A stretch of 64,000 nucleotides of DNA from Actinoplanes sp. M2I2 (GCF_023544445.1 NZ_JALPVJ010000004.1:496001-560000), one strand, 5' to 3'; shown: positions 24,654 to 34,206, counted from the first letter of the stretch. Numbers and translations: made by a program. The notes: generated by a model from the sequence alone, not told the origin.

Positions 24654-26269
24654 GCCCCCTTGATCTCGGCCGGCATGCCCGCCTGGGGCTGCTTCTGGTC
24701 ACGCTTGCTGGTGGAGACCAGCTCGGCGTGGACGATGAGCCGCTCGTAGTTGTTGTACTTGGGGTTGCACGTGGTCAGCGTGAGCAGCGCCTTGGACGGC
24801 TTGGCCTTGGGCTTGCCCGGCACCGGGGCGACGACCTCGACAGCGGTGGGCTTGACCACCTCGTTGGTGTAGACGCGGTAGACGTACCAGTTGGAGCGGG
24901 TCTCCACACCGATCACGTCACCGGACCTGAGCTCGTCGAGCCGCCAGAAGATCTTCTTGATCCGGTGGCCGGCGACCGAGAAGTTGCCGACCTGGCCCGG
25001 TTTCGCGGACTCCGGATAGTGGCCGGGGGCGTAGCGGATGTCGTCGGGCTGCACGCCGTCGACGACCACCCACTCCTTGTCGAGCTTGGGGATGTAGAGC
25101 CGGCCGACCAGGTTGCTGCCGGGGGCCGCGGGCGCCTTGGTGGCTGCCGCCGCCGGGGTCGGGCCCACGGTCGGGTCGTTCCAGACCTCGTCGAGCTCGG
25201 TGTCGAGGGCGTTCTGCTCGTCCTGCACCTTGGCCGAGTTGCCGAAGACCTCGTAGCCGGCGAAGAGCAGCACGATCAGGCCAAAGGTGATCATGAGCTC
25301 GCCGGAGACCCGGATCGCGCCGCGGATGCGCGACCCGACGGTCGGGCGGGTCATCTCGGAGTAGACGCTCTTGTAGCCCTCGCCGGTCTGCTCGGGACGC
25401 AACTTGACGACCCTCTCGCCGCGCTTGGGTGGCTCCTGCACGGGCTGCTCCTCCACGGGAGGCCTCGCTGTGCCCGGCCCCGCGGGCGAGACCGAGGCGG
25501 CGCCGAGGGCGGCGTTCGGCTCTGCTTTCGCCTTCGCGGACTGGGCGGCGAGACCGGGAACCGCGGAGAGGAGCGCGGTCGGGGCCTGAAGCGGTGGGGG
25601 GTGCTCGTCCGGGCGTTTCACCGCGGACAGCATGCCGGTGGGGGCGTCCGACGCCCGGATCACCGCCGTCTCGCGGGAATCGCCCTGAGCCGGGCCGGAG
25701 GGCGCCGGAGTGCCGAAGGCAGGGCCGCCCTGGGGTACGCCGTCGAACGCGCGGCTCGGGGCCGGTGAGGCCGCGGCGTGCGGTGGTGCGGCGGCAGCGG
25801 CCCGGCCCGTCGGCGGATTTCCGGCCGCGGCGAAGAACGGCTGAGCGGGCGGTGCGTCCTCAGCCGCGGCGAAGAAGTCGAAGTCGGTGCGCGCCGGAGG
25901 TTCGGGCCGGCGGGGTTCCGAGTGGGTGGCTTGCTGGCTCGGCCCGGGAGCGGCGCTCGGGGGCGGGCCCGGGATCCGGCGCTGCACTTCCTCGTCGGTG
26001 CGCAACACGGCCGTCTCGGCGGCCGACGGGGGAGCGGGCGGAGGCGTCGGCGGGGAAGCGGCCGGAGGCGTCGGCGCGAAGGTCTGCCGGGTGGCCGGAC
26101 CCTGATCGGTCCGGCTGCCCAGCCCGATCTGAGGGGCGAGGGGACCGCCCGGGACCCCGTCCGGCGAGGCGTCGGTGATCCGGGGGATGTACGCCGTCTG
26201 GGCCTCGGCGTCGGGCGCGCGGTGCCGACCCGACCCGGCCCCGCCGGGCGAGTGGTCCGGAGCGGCCAT
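24650..26269 (-). CDS. Class E sortase with long disordered N-terminus
   Basis: Residues 1-300 are Pro/Ala/Ser-rich and disordered. A membrane helix follows (residues about 320-340, [20 protein letters not shown]), then a sortase domain (about 395-520) with catalytic His in [11 protein letters not shown], catalytic Cys in [17 protein letters not shown] and the downstream Arg. Class E sortases anchor LAxTG-type surface proteins to peptidoglycan in actinobacteria. The usual length is 200-350 residues, so this 539-residue form is long because of its cytoplasmic tail. Its start overlaps the DUF881 stop (TAATG). I see no LAxTG substrate among the secreted proteins of this window. Confidence 0.9.
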   Translation of the reverse strand: MAAPDHSPGGAGSGRHRAPDAEAQTAYIPRITDASPDGVPGGPLAPQIGLGSRTDQGPATRQTFAPTPPAASPPTPPPAPPSAAETAVLRTDEEVQRRIPGPPPSAAPGPSQQATHSEPRRPEPPARTDFDFFAAAEDAPPAQPFFAAAGNPPTGRAAAAAPPHAAASPAPSRAFDGVPQGGPAFGTPAPSGPAQGDSRETAVIRASDAPTGMLSAVKRPDEHPPPLQAPTALLSAVPGLAAQSAKAKAEPNAALGAASVSPAGPGTARPPVEEQPVQEPPKRGERVVKLRPEQTGEGYKSVYSEMTRPTVGSRIRGAIRVSGELMITFGLIVLLFAGYEVFGNSAKVQDEQNALDTELDEVWNDPTVGPTPAAAATKAPAAPGSNLVGRLYIPKLDKEWVVVDGVQPDDIRYAPGHYPESAKPGQVGNFSVAGHRIKKIFWRLDELRSGDVIGVETRSNWYVYRVYTNEVVKPTAVEVVAPVPGKPKAKPSKALLTLTTCNPKYNNYERLIVHAELVSTSKRDQKQPQAGMPAEIKGA

Positions 26270-27081
26270 TACCCGGCGACCCGCGCGGATCGGAGGTCAC
26301 TCGACCCGTCGTACGCCCGCACTGTCACGTTCCTCTCGACGGTTTCCGTATAACCGAGGCCGAAGTCAGCGACCGCATCCTTGAATTGCCGGACTCCTTC
26401 CGCCGACTCCAACGCGCGACGCATCGCTGTGGGTTCGCCGATCGCCGAGATCCGGAACGGCGGAGAGAAGACCTGGCCGTGAAGGAGCAGCGTGTTGCCG
26501 ACACAGCGTACCGCGCTGGTGGAGATGACGCGGACATCCATGATCGACATTGCCTCGGCCCCACCAGCCCAAAGAGCATTGACGACAGCCTGAACGTCAC
26601 CCTGGTGGACGACAAGATCGTCATTGTCGGGAGCGTTCGCGGCCACGAAATCATTGCTGCGGCGCGACGAGTCGTCGAGGCTGACGGTGAGCCCGGGGCC
26701 CTGCAGCGCGGTGAAGCCGGCCGGGCCTCGGAGCCCGTCGGCTCCTTCGCGGGCCTGCTTGACCGGGCCGTCGACCTCGGCCAGGCGGGCCGTGTCCTGG
26801 TCGACCGCGGCGCGAAGTTTCGCGGCGGTCTGCTCGCGCGCGTCCAGGCGGACCCGCTTGTCGGCGATCAGCTGGGCCAGTTGCGGGCGGCGGTCGTCGC
26901 GCAGGGCGGTGCCGTCCGCGGTCGTCGCCGAGGTCGTGAACAACAGGCCCGCGGCCAGGGCGATCAGGGGGACGACGACCGACCAGCCGCGCATCCGCCG
27001 GACCGGTCGGTGCGGCCGCAGACCCGTCCACGCGCGGCGCAGAACGAGCCGCCACGAGGGTGTGCCGGTGGTGTATTCCAC
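26269..27081 (-). CDS. DUF881-family membrane-anchored protein
   Basis: The 270-residue protein has an N-terminal membrane helix ([20 protein letters not shown]), a helical coiled-coil-like region (about 65-120) and the DUF881 domain (about 120-250) with [28 protein letters not shown] and [13 protein letters not shown]. In actinobacteria this family sits between crgA and the sortase/pknB genes and resembles cell-division-linked YlxW proteins. I chose GTG at 27081, preceded by GAGGGGGCTCGAGGAC; GTG at 27108 is in frame but lacks a binding site. It is divergent from crgA. Confidence 0.88.
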   Translation of the reverse strand: MEYTTGTPSWRLVLRRAWTGLRPHRPVRRMRGWSVVVPLIALAAGLLFTTSATTADGTALRDDRRPQLAQLIADKRVRLDAREQTAAKLRAAVDQDTARLAEVDGPVKQAREGADGLRGPAGFTALQGPGLTVSLDDSSRRSNDFVAANAPDNDDLVVHQGDVQAVVNALWAGGAEAMSIMDVRVISTSAVRCVGNTLLLHGQVFSPPFRISAIGEPTAMRRALESAEGVRQFKDAVADFGLGYTETVERNVTVRAYDGSSDLRSARVAG

Positions 27082-27258
27082 GTCCTCGAGCCCCCTCGAA
27101 AATCGCACCGGACATTTTCCTAGCCCGGCGGGTGCCGGTGTTCCGGCCGACTTGACTACGCTAGCTGTCGAACATTAATCGCCACGGGCAGCATTCGGGA
27201 TCTCCGGAGCCGCTCAGGGGTGGGTTGTTCACCACTTGTTGCCCTTCAGGAGAGCACC

Positions 27259-27522
27259 GTGCCGAAGTCCCAGGTTCGCAAGAAGAAGGTCTACACGCCG
27301 CCGACGGACATCCGTCCGGCGGCAGCCGCGGCGTCGAAGAAGCCCAGCCCGATGTGGCTGCCGATCAGCGCCGTGGCGCTGATCGTGATCGGCATCGCCT
27401 GGCTGGTCGTGTATTACCTGTCGTCCCAGCAGTACCCGGTCGAGTCGTTGCGGTACTGGAATCTCGCGATCGGCTTCGGGTGCATGGTCGCGTCGCTCGG
27501 CATCCTGTCGCGCTGGCGTTAG
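27259..27522 (+). CDS. crgA: Cell division protein CrgA
   Basis: The 87-residue protein has the CrgA layout: a basic N-terminus (VPKSQVRKKKVYTPP), then two membrane helices (PMWLPISAVALIVIGIAWLV and NLAIGFGCMVASLGILSRWR). The segment SSQQYPVESLRYWNL between them is the family signature. CrgA binds FtsZ-associated proteins and PBPs and coordinates septum formation. The start is GTG at 27259 with AGGAG six bases upstream (27248-27252). Confidence 0.95.
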   Translation: MPKSQVRKKKVYTPPTDIRPAAAAASKKPSPMWLPISAVALIVIGIAWLVVYYLSSQQYPVESLRYWNLAIGFGCMVASLGILSRWR

Positions 27523-27567
27523 TCGGTTATCGCCTGTTTCGGGCGGTTGCTGACTGGTTCGTCCACC

Positions 27568-27601
27568 AAGCGCACCCCGCGCGCCGGCCGGGGTGCGCTT
27601 T
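27568..27601 (+). terminator. Hairpin terminator after crgA
   Basis: AAGCGCACCCC (27568-27578) pairs exactly with GGGGTGCGCTT (27590-27600), loop of 11 bases, followed by T and TGCGC. It separates crgA from the etfD-like gene. Confidence 0.8.
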
Positions 27602-27618
27602 GCGCTGACGGGTGCCCC

Positions 27619-27658
27619 TTGACCCTTTGCGTGCGGCCGTCTATTACTCATGGGTAAC
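27619..27658 (+). promoter_or_regulatory. Promoter and TTAC-N6-GTAA operator of the etfD-like gene
   Basis: TTGACC (27619-27624) and TATTAC (27642-27647), 17 bases apart, form a good promoter. The -10 overlaps TTACTCATGGGTAAC (27644-27658), a near-perfect palindrome with TTAC/GTAA arms. The same element, 13 of 15 bases identical, precedes the FadE5-type gene at 42643-42657. A TetR-type repressor of fatty-acid genes is the likely ligand; this is inference. Confidence 0.65.
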
Positions 27659-27699
27659 ATGGGCTCGGCGCACAGCCGAGGCGAGGAGGCACAACGCAG

Positions 27700-29847
27700 A
27701 TGGGCACCGCTCAGATAATCGCCACCGTTCTGGCCGGCCTCGTCACCGTCGCGGCCGTCGTCCTGGCGGTCCGGGCCGTGCTGACCATCACCGCGGTGAT
27801 CCGGCTGGGGCAGCCCGACCCCGCGCGCTTCACCGATCCCCGGAAGCGGACCAGGACGATGCTGGTCGAGACCCTGGGTCACACGCGGATGCTCAAATGG
27901 TCGGCGATCGGTGCCGCGCACTGGCTGGTCATGGTCTCGTTCATGATCCTCTTCCTGCTGGTCGTGGAGGCGTACTTCGAGGTCGTCGACCCCGAGGGCG
28001 GGCTGCCGATCATCGGGCACTGGGTGGTCTACGGCTTCGTGACCGAGTGGATCGGCATCCTCGGACTGGCCGGCATCCTCTATCTGATCTTCGTACGCCA
28101 GCGGAACATCCGGCAGAAGCGGAGCCGCTTCCTCGGCTCGACGATGTGGCAGGCGTACTTCGTCGAGGCAGTCATCCTCGGCGTGCTGGCCTGCGGCTTC
28201 CTGATCCGGGGTTTCAAGGTCGCCAACGGCACGTTCGAGTACCCGGCCTGGGCGACCCCGCTCTCCCACGGGGTGGGCGACCTGCTGCCGGCCGCCGCCG
28301 ACGGGCCGACCTGGGTGGCGCTGGTCAAGCTGTTCATCTCGATGGGCTGGCTGATCACGATCGCGCTCAACCCGACGATGGGCGTGGCCTGGCACCGCTT
28401 CCTGGCCTTCTTCAACATCTACTTCAAGCGGGCGCCCGACAAGCCGGCCGGTTCCGGGCTGGGCGCGCTGAAGCCGATGACGAGCGCGGGCAAGCCGCTC
28501 GACTTCGAGGAGGCCGACCCCGAGAAGGACCAGTTCGGCGTCGCCCAGGTCGAGCAGTTCACCTGGAAGGGCCTGCTGGACTTCTCCACCTGCACCGAGT
28601 GCGGCCGGTGCCAGTCGCAGTGCCCGGCCTGGAACACGGCCAAGCCGCTCTCCCCCAAGCTCCTGGTGCTGAGTCTGCGCGATCACGCGTACGCGAAGGC
28701 CCCTTATCTGCTGGCCGGTGGGGGCAAGGACCTGACCGGTGAGGAGAAGGCCACCGAGGCGCAGCTGGCCCACATGGACGTGCTCTCGCTGGCCGAGGGC
28801 AACCGCCCGCTGATCGGCACGGCCGAGGAGCAGGGGGTGATCGACCCGGACGTGCTGTGGTCGTGCACCACCTGCGGGGCGTGCGTGGAGCAGTGCCCGG
28901 TCGACATCGAGCACGTCGACCACATCGTGGACATGCGCCGCTACCAGGTGCTGATCGAGTCGTCGTTCCCCAGCGAGGCCGGCGTGATGCTGCGCAACCT
29001 GGAGAACAAGGGCAACCCGTGGGGCGCGCCGCAGAACACCCGCGAGGACTGGACCAAGGGCCTGGACTTCGAGGTGCCGCGGGTCGGCGAGACCGAGGAC
29101 TTCGAATACCTGTTCTGGGTCGGCTGCGCGGGCGCGTTCGAGGACAGGGCCAAGAAGACCACCCGCGCGGTGGCCAAGCTGCTGCACGAGGCCGGGGTCA
29201 ACTACGCGATCCTGGGCGAGGGCGAGACCTGTACGGGTGACCCGGCCCGGCGCATCGGCAACGAGTTCGTCTTCCAGATGCTCGCCCAGCAGAACGTCGA
29301 GACGCTGACCGAGGCCTTCGGTGACCGGCCGACCAAGAAGATCGTCGCGACCTGCCCGCACTGCTTCAACACACTCGGCAACGAGTACGAGCAGCTCGGC
29401 CTCAAGGTCGAGGTCGTGCACCACACCCAGTTGCTGGCCCACCTCGTGGCGACCGGCAAGCTGACCCCGGTGCAGCCGGTCGACGGCGGCGTCACCTACC
29501 ACGACCCCTGCTACCTGGGCCGGCACAACCGGGTCTTCGACGCTCCCCGCGAGGTGCTGGGCGGCGCGATCGAGGGCGGCTTGATCGAGATGCCGCGTAA
29601 CCAGGAACGCTCCTTCTGCTGCGGCGCCGGCGGCGCGCGGATGTGGATGGAGGAGAAGATCGGCAAGCGCATCAACGTGGAGCGCACCGAGGAGGCCCTG
29701 GCCACCGGTGCGAAGACGATCGCCGTGGGGTGCCCGTTCTGCTACACGATGATCGGCGACGGGGTCACCGGCAAGGGCGAGCAGGAGAACGTCGAGGTCG
29801 TGGACGTCGCAACGGTCCTCCTGCGCTCGCTCAAGCAGGAGGTCTAG
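27700..29847 (+). CDS. etfD: Membrane-bound Fe-S oxidoreductase (EtfD type)
   Basis: The 715-residue protein has about six membrane helices in residues 1-235 (nitrate reductase gamma-like). Two 4Fe-4S sites follow, CTECGRCQSQCP near 302 and CTTCGACVEQCP near 389. Two cysteine-rich CCG domains come next, with GCAGA near 475, CPHCFN near 553, DPCYLG near 603, FCCGAGG near 638 and CPFC near 678. This is the heterodisulfide-reductase-like layout of mycobacterial EtfD, which takes electrons from ETF and gives them to menaquinone during acyl-CoA oxidation. It is shorter than the 882-residue mycobacterial form, mainly at the C-terminus. The shared operator with the FadE5-type gene supports this role. 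Confidence 0.88.
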   Translation: MGTAQIIATVLAGLVTVAAVVLAVRAVLTITAVIRLGQPDPARFTDPRKRTRTMLVETLGHTRMLKWSAIGAAHWLVMVSFMILFLLVVEAYFEVVDPEGGLPIIGHWVVYGFVTEWIGILGLAGILYLIFVRQRNIRQKRSRFLGSTMWQAYFVEAVILGVLACGFLIRGFKVANGTFEYPAWATPLSHGVGDLLPAAADGPTWVALVKLFISMGWLITIALNPTMGVAWHRFLAFFNIYFKRAPDKPAGSGLGALKPMTSAGKPLDFEEADPEKDQFGVAQVEQFTWKGLLDFSTCTECGRCQSQCPAWNTAKPLSPKLLVLSLRDHAYAKAPYLLAGGGKDLTGEEKATEAQLAHMDVLSLAEGNRPLIGTAEEQGVIDPDVLWSCTTCGACVEQCPVDIEHVDHIVDMRRYQVLIESSFPSEAGVMLRNLENKGNPWGAPQNTREDWTKGLDFEVPRVGETEDFEYLFWVGCAGAFEDRAKKTTRAVAKLLHEAGVNYAILGEGETCTGDPARRIGNEFVFQMLAQQNVETLTEAFGDRPTKKIVATCPHCFNTLGNEYEQLGLKVEVVHHTQLLAHLVATGKLTPVQPVDGGVTYHDPCYLGRHNRVFDAPREVLGGAIEGGLIEMPRNQERSFCCGAGGARMWMEEKIGKRINVERTEEALATGAKTIAVGCPFCYTMIGDGVTGKGEQENVEVVDVATVLLRSLKQEV

Positions 29848-29850
29848 GCC

Positions 29851-30519
29851 TCAGGACGGCGTTCCGGCGGTGGCCGCGGTGGTCGAGGCGACGATCGCCA
29901 CCATCACGGCCACCTGGATCTCGTCGATCGCCCTCTTCACGGCGGTGGCGGCCCAGGCGCCGTCGCCGATCTCCCGGAGCCGCGTCTCGACAACCTTCCG
30001 GTCGAGGTCGGCGAAGACCTTCTTGTCCAGGTCGGTGGCCGCGACAAGGGCACAGAGCGCCGCCGTACGGGGTTCCACCTCGCCCGTGCCGAGCACGGCG
30101 TGGCGCATCCGGTCGCGGGCCGCGGTCTCCTGCACCGGCTCGACCCCGTGCGCGGCGGGGTATCGGGTGCGCGGGAACACCCACAGCACCTTGTCCTTCT
30201 CGACGCGCAGGATGCCCTCGGCCACGAGCCGGTCCAGAACCCGCGGCCGGGTCTCCTGGGCAAACTTCGACACCCAGTGCCCGGGCTTGCGGGGCTTGTC
30301 GTCGGCCACGATCCGCATCAGCGCGGCATCGATCAGCGGGTCGCCGGTCGGGCTCTCGTCGAGCACGACGACCTTCTTGTCGGCCACGTCGACCCGGCCG
30401 GCCATCGCCAGCTCGAGCAGCAACCCGCCACCCAGACCGTGGTCCAGGTGGGTGCCGTCGGTCAGCGGAGTGCCGTCGTCGTCATACGCGAGCAGCGTGA
30501 ACTCTTCGACCAGGTTCAT
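29851..30519 (-). CDS. GPP34-family phosphoprotein (Golgi phosphoprotein 3-like)
   Basis: The 222-residue protein matches the GPP34 family: LVEEFTLLAYDDDGTPL at the start, GLGGGLLLELAMAGRVDV near 30 and VLDRLVAEGILRVEKDKVLW near 95-115. The C-terminus is hydrophobic and Ala/Thr-rich. Eukaryotic GPP34/GOLPH3 proteins bind phosphatidylinositol 4-phosphate at Golgi membranes; actinobacteria carry many paralogues of unknown role. I chose ATG at 30519, where the family N-terminus begins; upstream codons to 30552 have no ribosome binding site. It converges with the etfD-like gene (3-base gap). Confidence 0.9.
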   Translation of the reverse strand: MNLVEEFTLLAYDDDGTPLTDGTHLDHGLGGGLLLELAMAGRVDVADKKVVVLDESPTGDPLIDAALMRIVADDKPRKPGHWVSKFAQETRPRVLDRLVAEGILRVEKDKVLWVFPRTRYPAAHGVEPVQETAARDRMRHAVLGTGEVEPRTAALCALVAATDLDKKVFADLDRKVVETRLREIGDGAWAATAVKRAIDEIQVAVMVAIVASTTAATAGTPS

Positions 30520-30619
30520 ACCCTGACGGTATCCACATACGGGGCGTGCCAATCCTCACCTCGAGTGGGCGCGCCGGACCCGCCCCGTTCCGGCACAATA
30601 AGACCGAGGTGAACCGATC

Positions 30620-31954
30620 ATGGACGGCGTGCTCCTGACCGCGGTGCTCCCGTTGGTGGCGTTCGCGCTGCTCACGGCGGGCAATGCGTTCTTCGTGGCC
30701 GCCGAGTTCGGGCTCGTCACGGTCGACCGGGCCGAGATCGCCTCCCGGGCCCGCTCGGGTGATCGCCGGGCCCGCACGGTCGAGCACGCGCTGCACGAGC
30801 TCTCGTTCCAGCTCTCCGGCACCCAGCTGGGCATCACCCTGACCGCCCTGCTCACCGGTTATCTCGCCGAGCCCGCCCTCTCCCGGATCTTTGCCCCGCT
30901 GGTCGAGCCGGTCGCCGGGGACGCCACCGAGGGCATCACCCACGTGATCGCCCTGGTCCTGGCCACGCTGATCTCGATGCTGTTCGGCGAGCTGGTGCCC
31001 AAGAACGCGGCTCTGGCCCGGCCGATGCGCGCCGCTCTGACGACGGCGGCGCCGTTGCGGACGTTCTCGAAGCTCTTCAAATGGGTGATCGGCGGGCTCA
31101 ACGGCTCGGCGAACTGGCTGGTCCGCCGGATCGGCATCGAGCCGCAGGAGGAACTGGCCAGCGCCCGCTCCCCCGAGGAGCTGGGCCTGCTGGCCGCGAT
31201 CAGCGCCCGCGCCGGCGCCCTGCCGGCCGAGACGGCCACGCTGCTGCGCCGCACGATCCGCTTCGGCGAGAAACGCGCGGCCAAGGCGATGACCCCGCGC
31301 GTCGACGTCGTCGGGCTCCGGACCAGCGCGAGCGTGGCCGAGCTGATCTCGGTGGCCCGCGAGACCGGGCACACCCGGTTCCCCATCTACGAGAATACGA
31401 TCGACCTGGTCATCGGCGTCGTGGCCGTGCCCGACGCCCTGGGCGTGCCGCCCGAGCGGCGGGCCTCGACCCGGGTCGCGACGATCGCCCGGGAGCCGGT
31501 GTACGTCCCCGAGAGCCTCGCCCTCGACAAGGTGCTCGCGGTGCTGCGCGAGGCGGACGCCGACCTGGCCATCGTGGTGGACGAGTACGGCGGCACCGAC
31601 GGCGTCGTCACGGCCGAGGACCTGATCGAGGAACTGGTCGGGGAGATCGCCGACGAGTACGACGTCGAACCGGCCGAGGCCTCGGCCCAGGAGCTCACGG
31701 CGCCCGACGGCGAGAAGTCGTACCTGGTCGACGGCCTGCTGCGCGAGGACGAGCTGACCGAACAGACCGGCTTCGCGCTGCCCGAGGGGCCGTACGAGAC
31801 GCTCGCGGGATTTCTGCTGGCCCGGCTCGGCCACATCCCGGTGGTCGGGGAGTCGTACGAGACGGGTGGGTGGGTGTTCACCGTGACGGCTGTCGACCGG
31901 CACCGCGTCGAGCAGGTGCGCGTGTCCGCGCCGCCGGAGCCCGACGATGACTGA
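30620..31954 (+). CDS. CorC/HlyC-type membrane protein (DUF21-CBS-CorC_HlyC)
   Basis: The 444-residue protein has a DUF21 membrane domain with three to four helices (residues about 1-190), two CBS domains (about 215-335, with AMTPRVDVVGL and DLAIVVDEYGGTDGVVTAEDL) and a C-terminal CorC_HlyC transporter-associated domain (about 350-435). Members are linked to magnesium or cobalt export or resistance; the old name hemolysin is misleading. The ATG at 30620 has a purine-rich GAGGTGA upstream. It overlaps the next, paralogous gene by eight bases, so the two are expressed together and may form a heteromer. Confidence 0.92.
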   Translation: MDGVLLTAVLPLVAFALLTAGNAFFVAAEFGLVTVDRAEIASRARSGDRRARTVEHALHELSFQLSGTQLGITLTALLTGYLAEPALSRIFAPLVEPVAGDATEGITHVIALVLATLISMLFGELVPKNAALARPMRAALTTAAPLRTFSKLFKWVIGGLNGSANWLVRRIGIEPQEELASARSPEELGLLAAISARAGALPAETATLLRRTIRFGEKRAAKAMTPRVDVVGLRTSASVAELISVARETGHTRFPIYENTIDLVIGVVAVPDALGVPPERRASTRVATIAREPVYVPESLALDKVLAVLREADADLAIVVDEYGGTDGVVTAEDLIEELVGEIADEYDVEPAEASAQELTAPDGEKSYLVDGLLREDELTEQTGFALPEGPYETLAGFLLARLGHIPVVGESYETGGWVFTVTAVDRHRVEQVRVSAPPEPDDD

Positions 31955-33002
31955 GCTGCTGATCACCGTGGTGCTGCTGGTCGGCAACGGGCTCTTCGTG
32001 GGCGGCGAGTTCGCGCTGATCGCGTCCCGGCGTACGGCCCTGGAGCCGTTGGCCGCGAGCAGCAAGCGCGCCCGGTGGGCCCTGTCGGCGATGAGCCAGA
32101 TCCCGCTGATGATCGCCGGCGCCCAGCTGGGCATCACGATCTGCTCGCTCGGCCTCGGCGCGCTGGCCGAACCGGCGCTGGCCCACCTGTTCGAGGGCCC
32201 GTTCCACGACCTCGGCCTGCCCGAGAACGCCGTGCACCCGGCGGCGTTCGTGCTGGCCCTGGCCATCGTGGTCTTCCTGCACACGGTCATCGGCGAGATG
32301 GTCCCCAAGAACATCACGCTGGCCGGCCCGGAACGCGCGGCGCTCATCCTCGGGCCCTTCATGCTGGCCTTCTGCACCGCCACCAAGCCGCTGCTCAACG
32401 CCATGCGCTGGGCGGCCCGGCTGGTCCTCAAGATGTGGTCGATCGAGGCGACCGACTCGGTGAAGACGGTTTTCACCGCCGAGGAGCTGGCCGGAATGGT
32501 CACCCAGGCGCGCAGCGAGGGCCTGCTCGGCACCGAACAGTACGCCCGGATCCGAGCGGCCCTCGAGCTGCACGGACGCACAGCGGTCGACACCTTGCGC
32601 CCGTGGTCGAGCGTCACCACGGTCGCCGACGACGTGTCCCCCGCGACCATGGAGGCGGTGGCGACGCGGACCGGCCGGTCACGGTTCCCGGTCGTCCAGC
32701 GCGAGACCCGCCGGGTGCTGGGCTTCGTGCACGTCAAGGACATCCTGGGGTACGGCACCGACCGCCGTACGAAACCGATCCCGCCCGAGATCATCCGTCC
32801 GCTGGCCGTGGTGGCCCCCGAACGTTCGCTCGCCGATCTGCTGCTGGTGATGCGGCGCGACCGGTTGCACATCGTGCTGGTGAGCGACGGCCGTCGCCCG
32901 CTGGGCGTGATCACGCTGGACGACGTCGTCCACGCGGTTGTGGGCGAACCGGCCCATCCCCAGGTGCCCACAGCGGCGGTTCAGGCTCGAACAGTCGGCT
33001 GA
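31947..33002 (+). CDS. CorC/HlyC-type membrane protein, second copy (DUF21-CBS)
   Basis: The 351-residue protein has a DUF21 membrane domain (LLVGNGLFVGGEFALIASRR at the start, GAQLGITICSLGLGALAEPA near 55) and two CBS domains (about 215-335, ending with RPLGVITLDDVVHAVV). It lacks the C-terminal CorC_HlyC domain of the upstream gene. Two-gene DUF21-CBS operons with this long-short arrangement are common in actinobacteria. The start ATG lies inside the end of the upstream gene, which implies translational coupling. Confidence 0.92.
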   Translation: MTELLITVVLLVGNGLFVGGEFALIASRRTALEPLAASSKRARWALSAMSQIPLMIAGAQLGITICSLGLGALAEPALAHLFEGPFHDLGLPENAVHPAAFVLALAIVVFLHTVIGEMVPKNITLAGPERAALILGPFMLAFCTATKPLLNAMRWAARLVLKMWSIEATDSVKTVFTAEELAGMVTQARSEGLLGTEQYARIRAALELHGRTAVDTLRPWSSVTTVADDVSPATMEAVATRTGRSRFPVVQRETRRVLGFVHVKDILGYGTDRRTKPIPPEIIRPLAVVAPERSLADLLLVMRRDRLHIVLVSDGRRPLGVITLDDVVHAVVGEPAHPQVPTAAVQARTVG

Positions 33003-33086
33003 CCGCCTACGGGTTGTTCCGCGGTCGCGCGGCGGGTCGGACGGGTCCCGTTCGACAGCCTGTCCCCCATTTCGGACAATGGGCTT

Positions 33087-33992
33087 ATGTCTCGCAAACA
33101 GTGGTTGGGTGTTTCGGCCGGGGCATTGCTTCTCGTCGGCTTCGCCGCCCACGCACAACGGCCCTCGTCCCCGCCCGCCTTCGCCGTCGGCCGCCCGGCG
33201 GTCACCGCAGCGGCTGATCCGGCGGGTGATCCGGCGGCCGACGTCGCGGACGATGCGGTCGGCACCCCCCGGATCGCCGGCGCCCTCGCTGGCCTCCTCA
33301 CGCCGTTGGAACCAGCGCCGTCCGGGCCACCCGGCCGGGTCAAAGTCGCGCCCGGCCCGGTGACCGTGCGCTACACGTTCGACGGCGGCGTGGGCCGTCC
33401 GATCACCGACCACCTGGGCCGCCACGAGCTGCGACCGCTCGGGCAGAACGGTGGGGCGCTCCGCCTCGTACGCCAGGGCTCGGGTCTGGCCCTCGCCTAT
33501 CCCAACCGTTGCCGCCTGGCCAAGGAGCGCGACTGCCCCCGGGCCATCCTCGAGGGCGAACGCGACGACAACCTCAACCCCGGGACAAAACGGCTCCGGT
33601 ACGGCGCGGCCGTGCGCATGACCCCCTCCGACCTGGCCGACGGCGCCAACGTGGTGCAGAAGGGCTACTCGGTCGGCCGGATCAGCCAGTACAAACTGCA
33701 GGTGGACCACCGTCTGGGCCACCCGAGCTGCGTCCTGGCCGGCGACGGCGCCATCCACCGGGCCGAAGCCCTGGTCAACGTGGCCGACGGCCGCTGGCAC
33801 ACCCTGGAGTGCGCCCGCTCCCGCACCAAACTCACCTTGTCGATCGACGGCGTCCCCACGGCCACCGCAACCGTGCCGCCCACCCTGTCCATCGCCAACG
33901 CCGAGCCGTTACGAGTCGGCGGCAAGGGCACCAACAAGTCCAACGACCAGTTCGCCGGCGAGATCGACAACGTCTTCATCCAGATCGGCTGA
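33087..33992 (+). CDS. Secreted LamG/concanavalin A-like protein
   Basis: The 301-residue protein has a signal peptide (SRKQWLGVSAGALLLVGFAA), an Ala/Pro-rich linker (about 25-90) and a jelly-roll domain of the laminin G / concanavalin type (about 95-300). The domain shows VRYTFDGGVG at its start, the DGRWHTLECARSRTKLTLSI strand pair and a C-terminal FAGEIDNVFIQIG, the usual last strand. Four Cys residues could form disulfides. Such domains bind carbohydrate or calcium; no catalytic motif is visible. It follows the CorC-type genes by 84 bases. Confidence 0.85.
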   Translation: MSRKQWLGVSAGALLLVGFAAHAQRPSSPPAFAVGRPAVTAAADPAGDPAADVADDAVGTPRIAGALAGLLTPLEPAPSGPPGRVKVAPGPVTVRYTFDGGVGRPITDHLGRHELRPLGQNGGALRLVRQGSGLALAYPNRCRLAKERDCPRAILEGERDDNLNPGTKRLRYGAAVRMTPSDLADGANVVQKGYSVGRISQYKLQVDHRLGHPSCVLAGDGAIHRAEALVNVADGRWHTLECARSRTKLTLSIDGVPTATATVPPTLSIANAEPLRVGGKGTNKSNDQFAGEIDNVFIQIG

Positions 33993-34065
33993 ATCTTGCG
34001 CAGCGCCGCGGCAGTTCGACGTTCCGCCCATTCCCCAGCGCCGGGTCGTCCGGATAGGCGGTCAC

Positions 34066-34206
34066 ATGCGTGTGCAGGTGGGGCACGGATGTTGGGCCGA
34101 CCAGGGGATCACCGACGCGATCGACCGGGCCGTCAAGGTTGCCCGGCGCAAACCGAGTACTCGCAAGCCGAAGCGGGCCGGCGGGCCGGGCGTCGAGTGG
34201 ACCTAA
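34066..34206 (+). CDS. Possible small ORF (46 residues)
   Basis: ATG at 34066 opens a 46-residue frame ending at TAA 34204-34206 with mostly G/C-ending codons. The product starts MRVQVGHGCWADQGITDAI and ends in a Lys/Arg-rich stretch (RRKPSTRKPKRAGG), suggesting nucleic-acid binding if made. It overlaps the grpB stop by four bases in convergent orientation. No Shine-Dalgarno is clear. It may be a true small gene or the remnant of a longer one. Confidence 0.4.
   Translation: MRVQVGHGCWADQGITDAIDRAVKVARRKPSTRKPKRAGGPGVEWT

Noticed and set aside
27229..29526. A 765-codon minus-strand frame opposite the etfD-like gene
   Set aside because: It covers crgA, its terminator and most of etfD in antisense; no domain is recognisable and no ribosome binding site is present.
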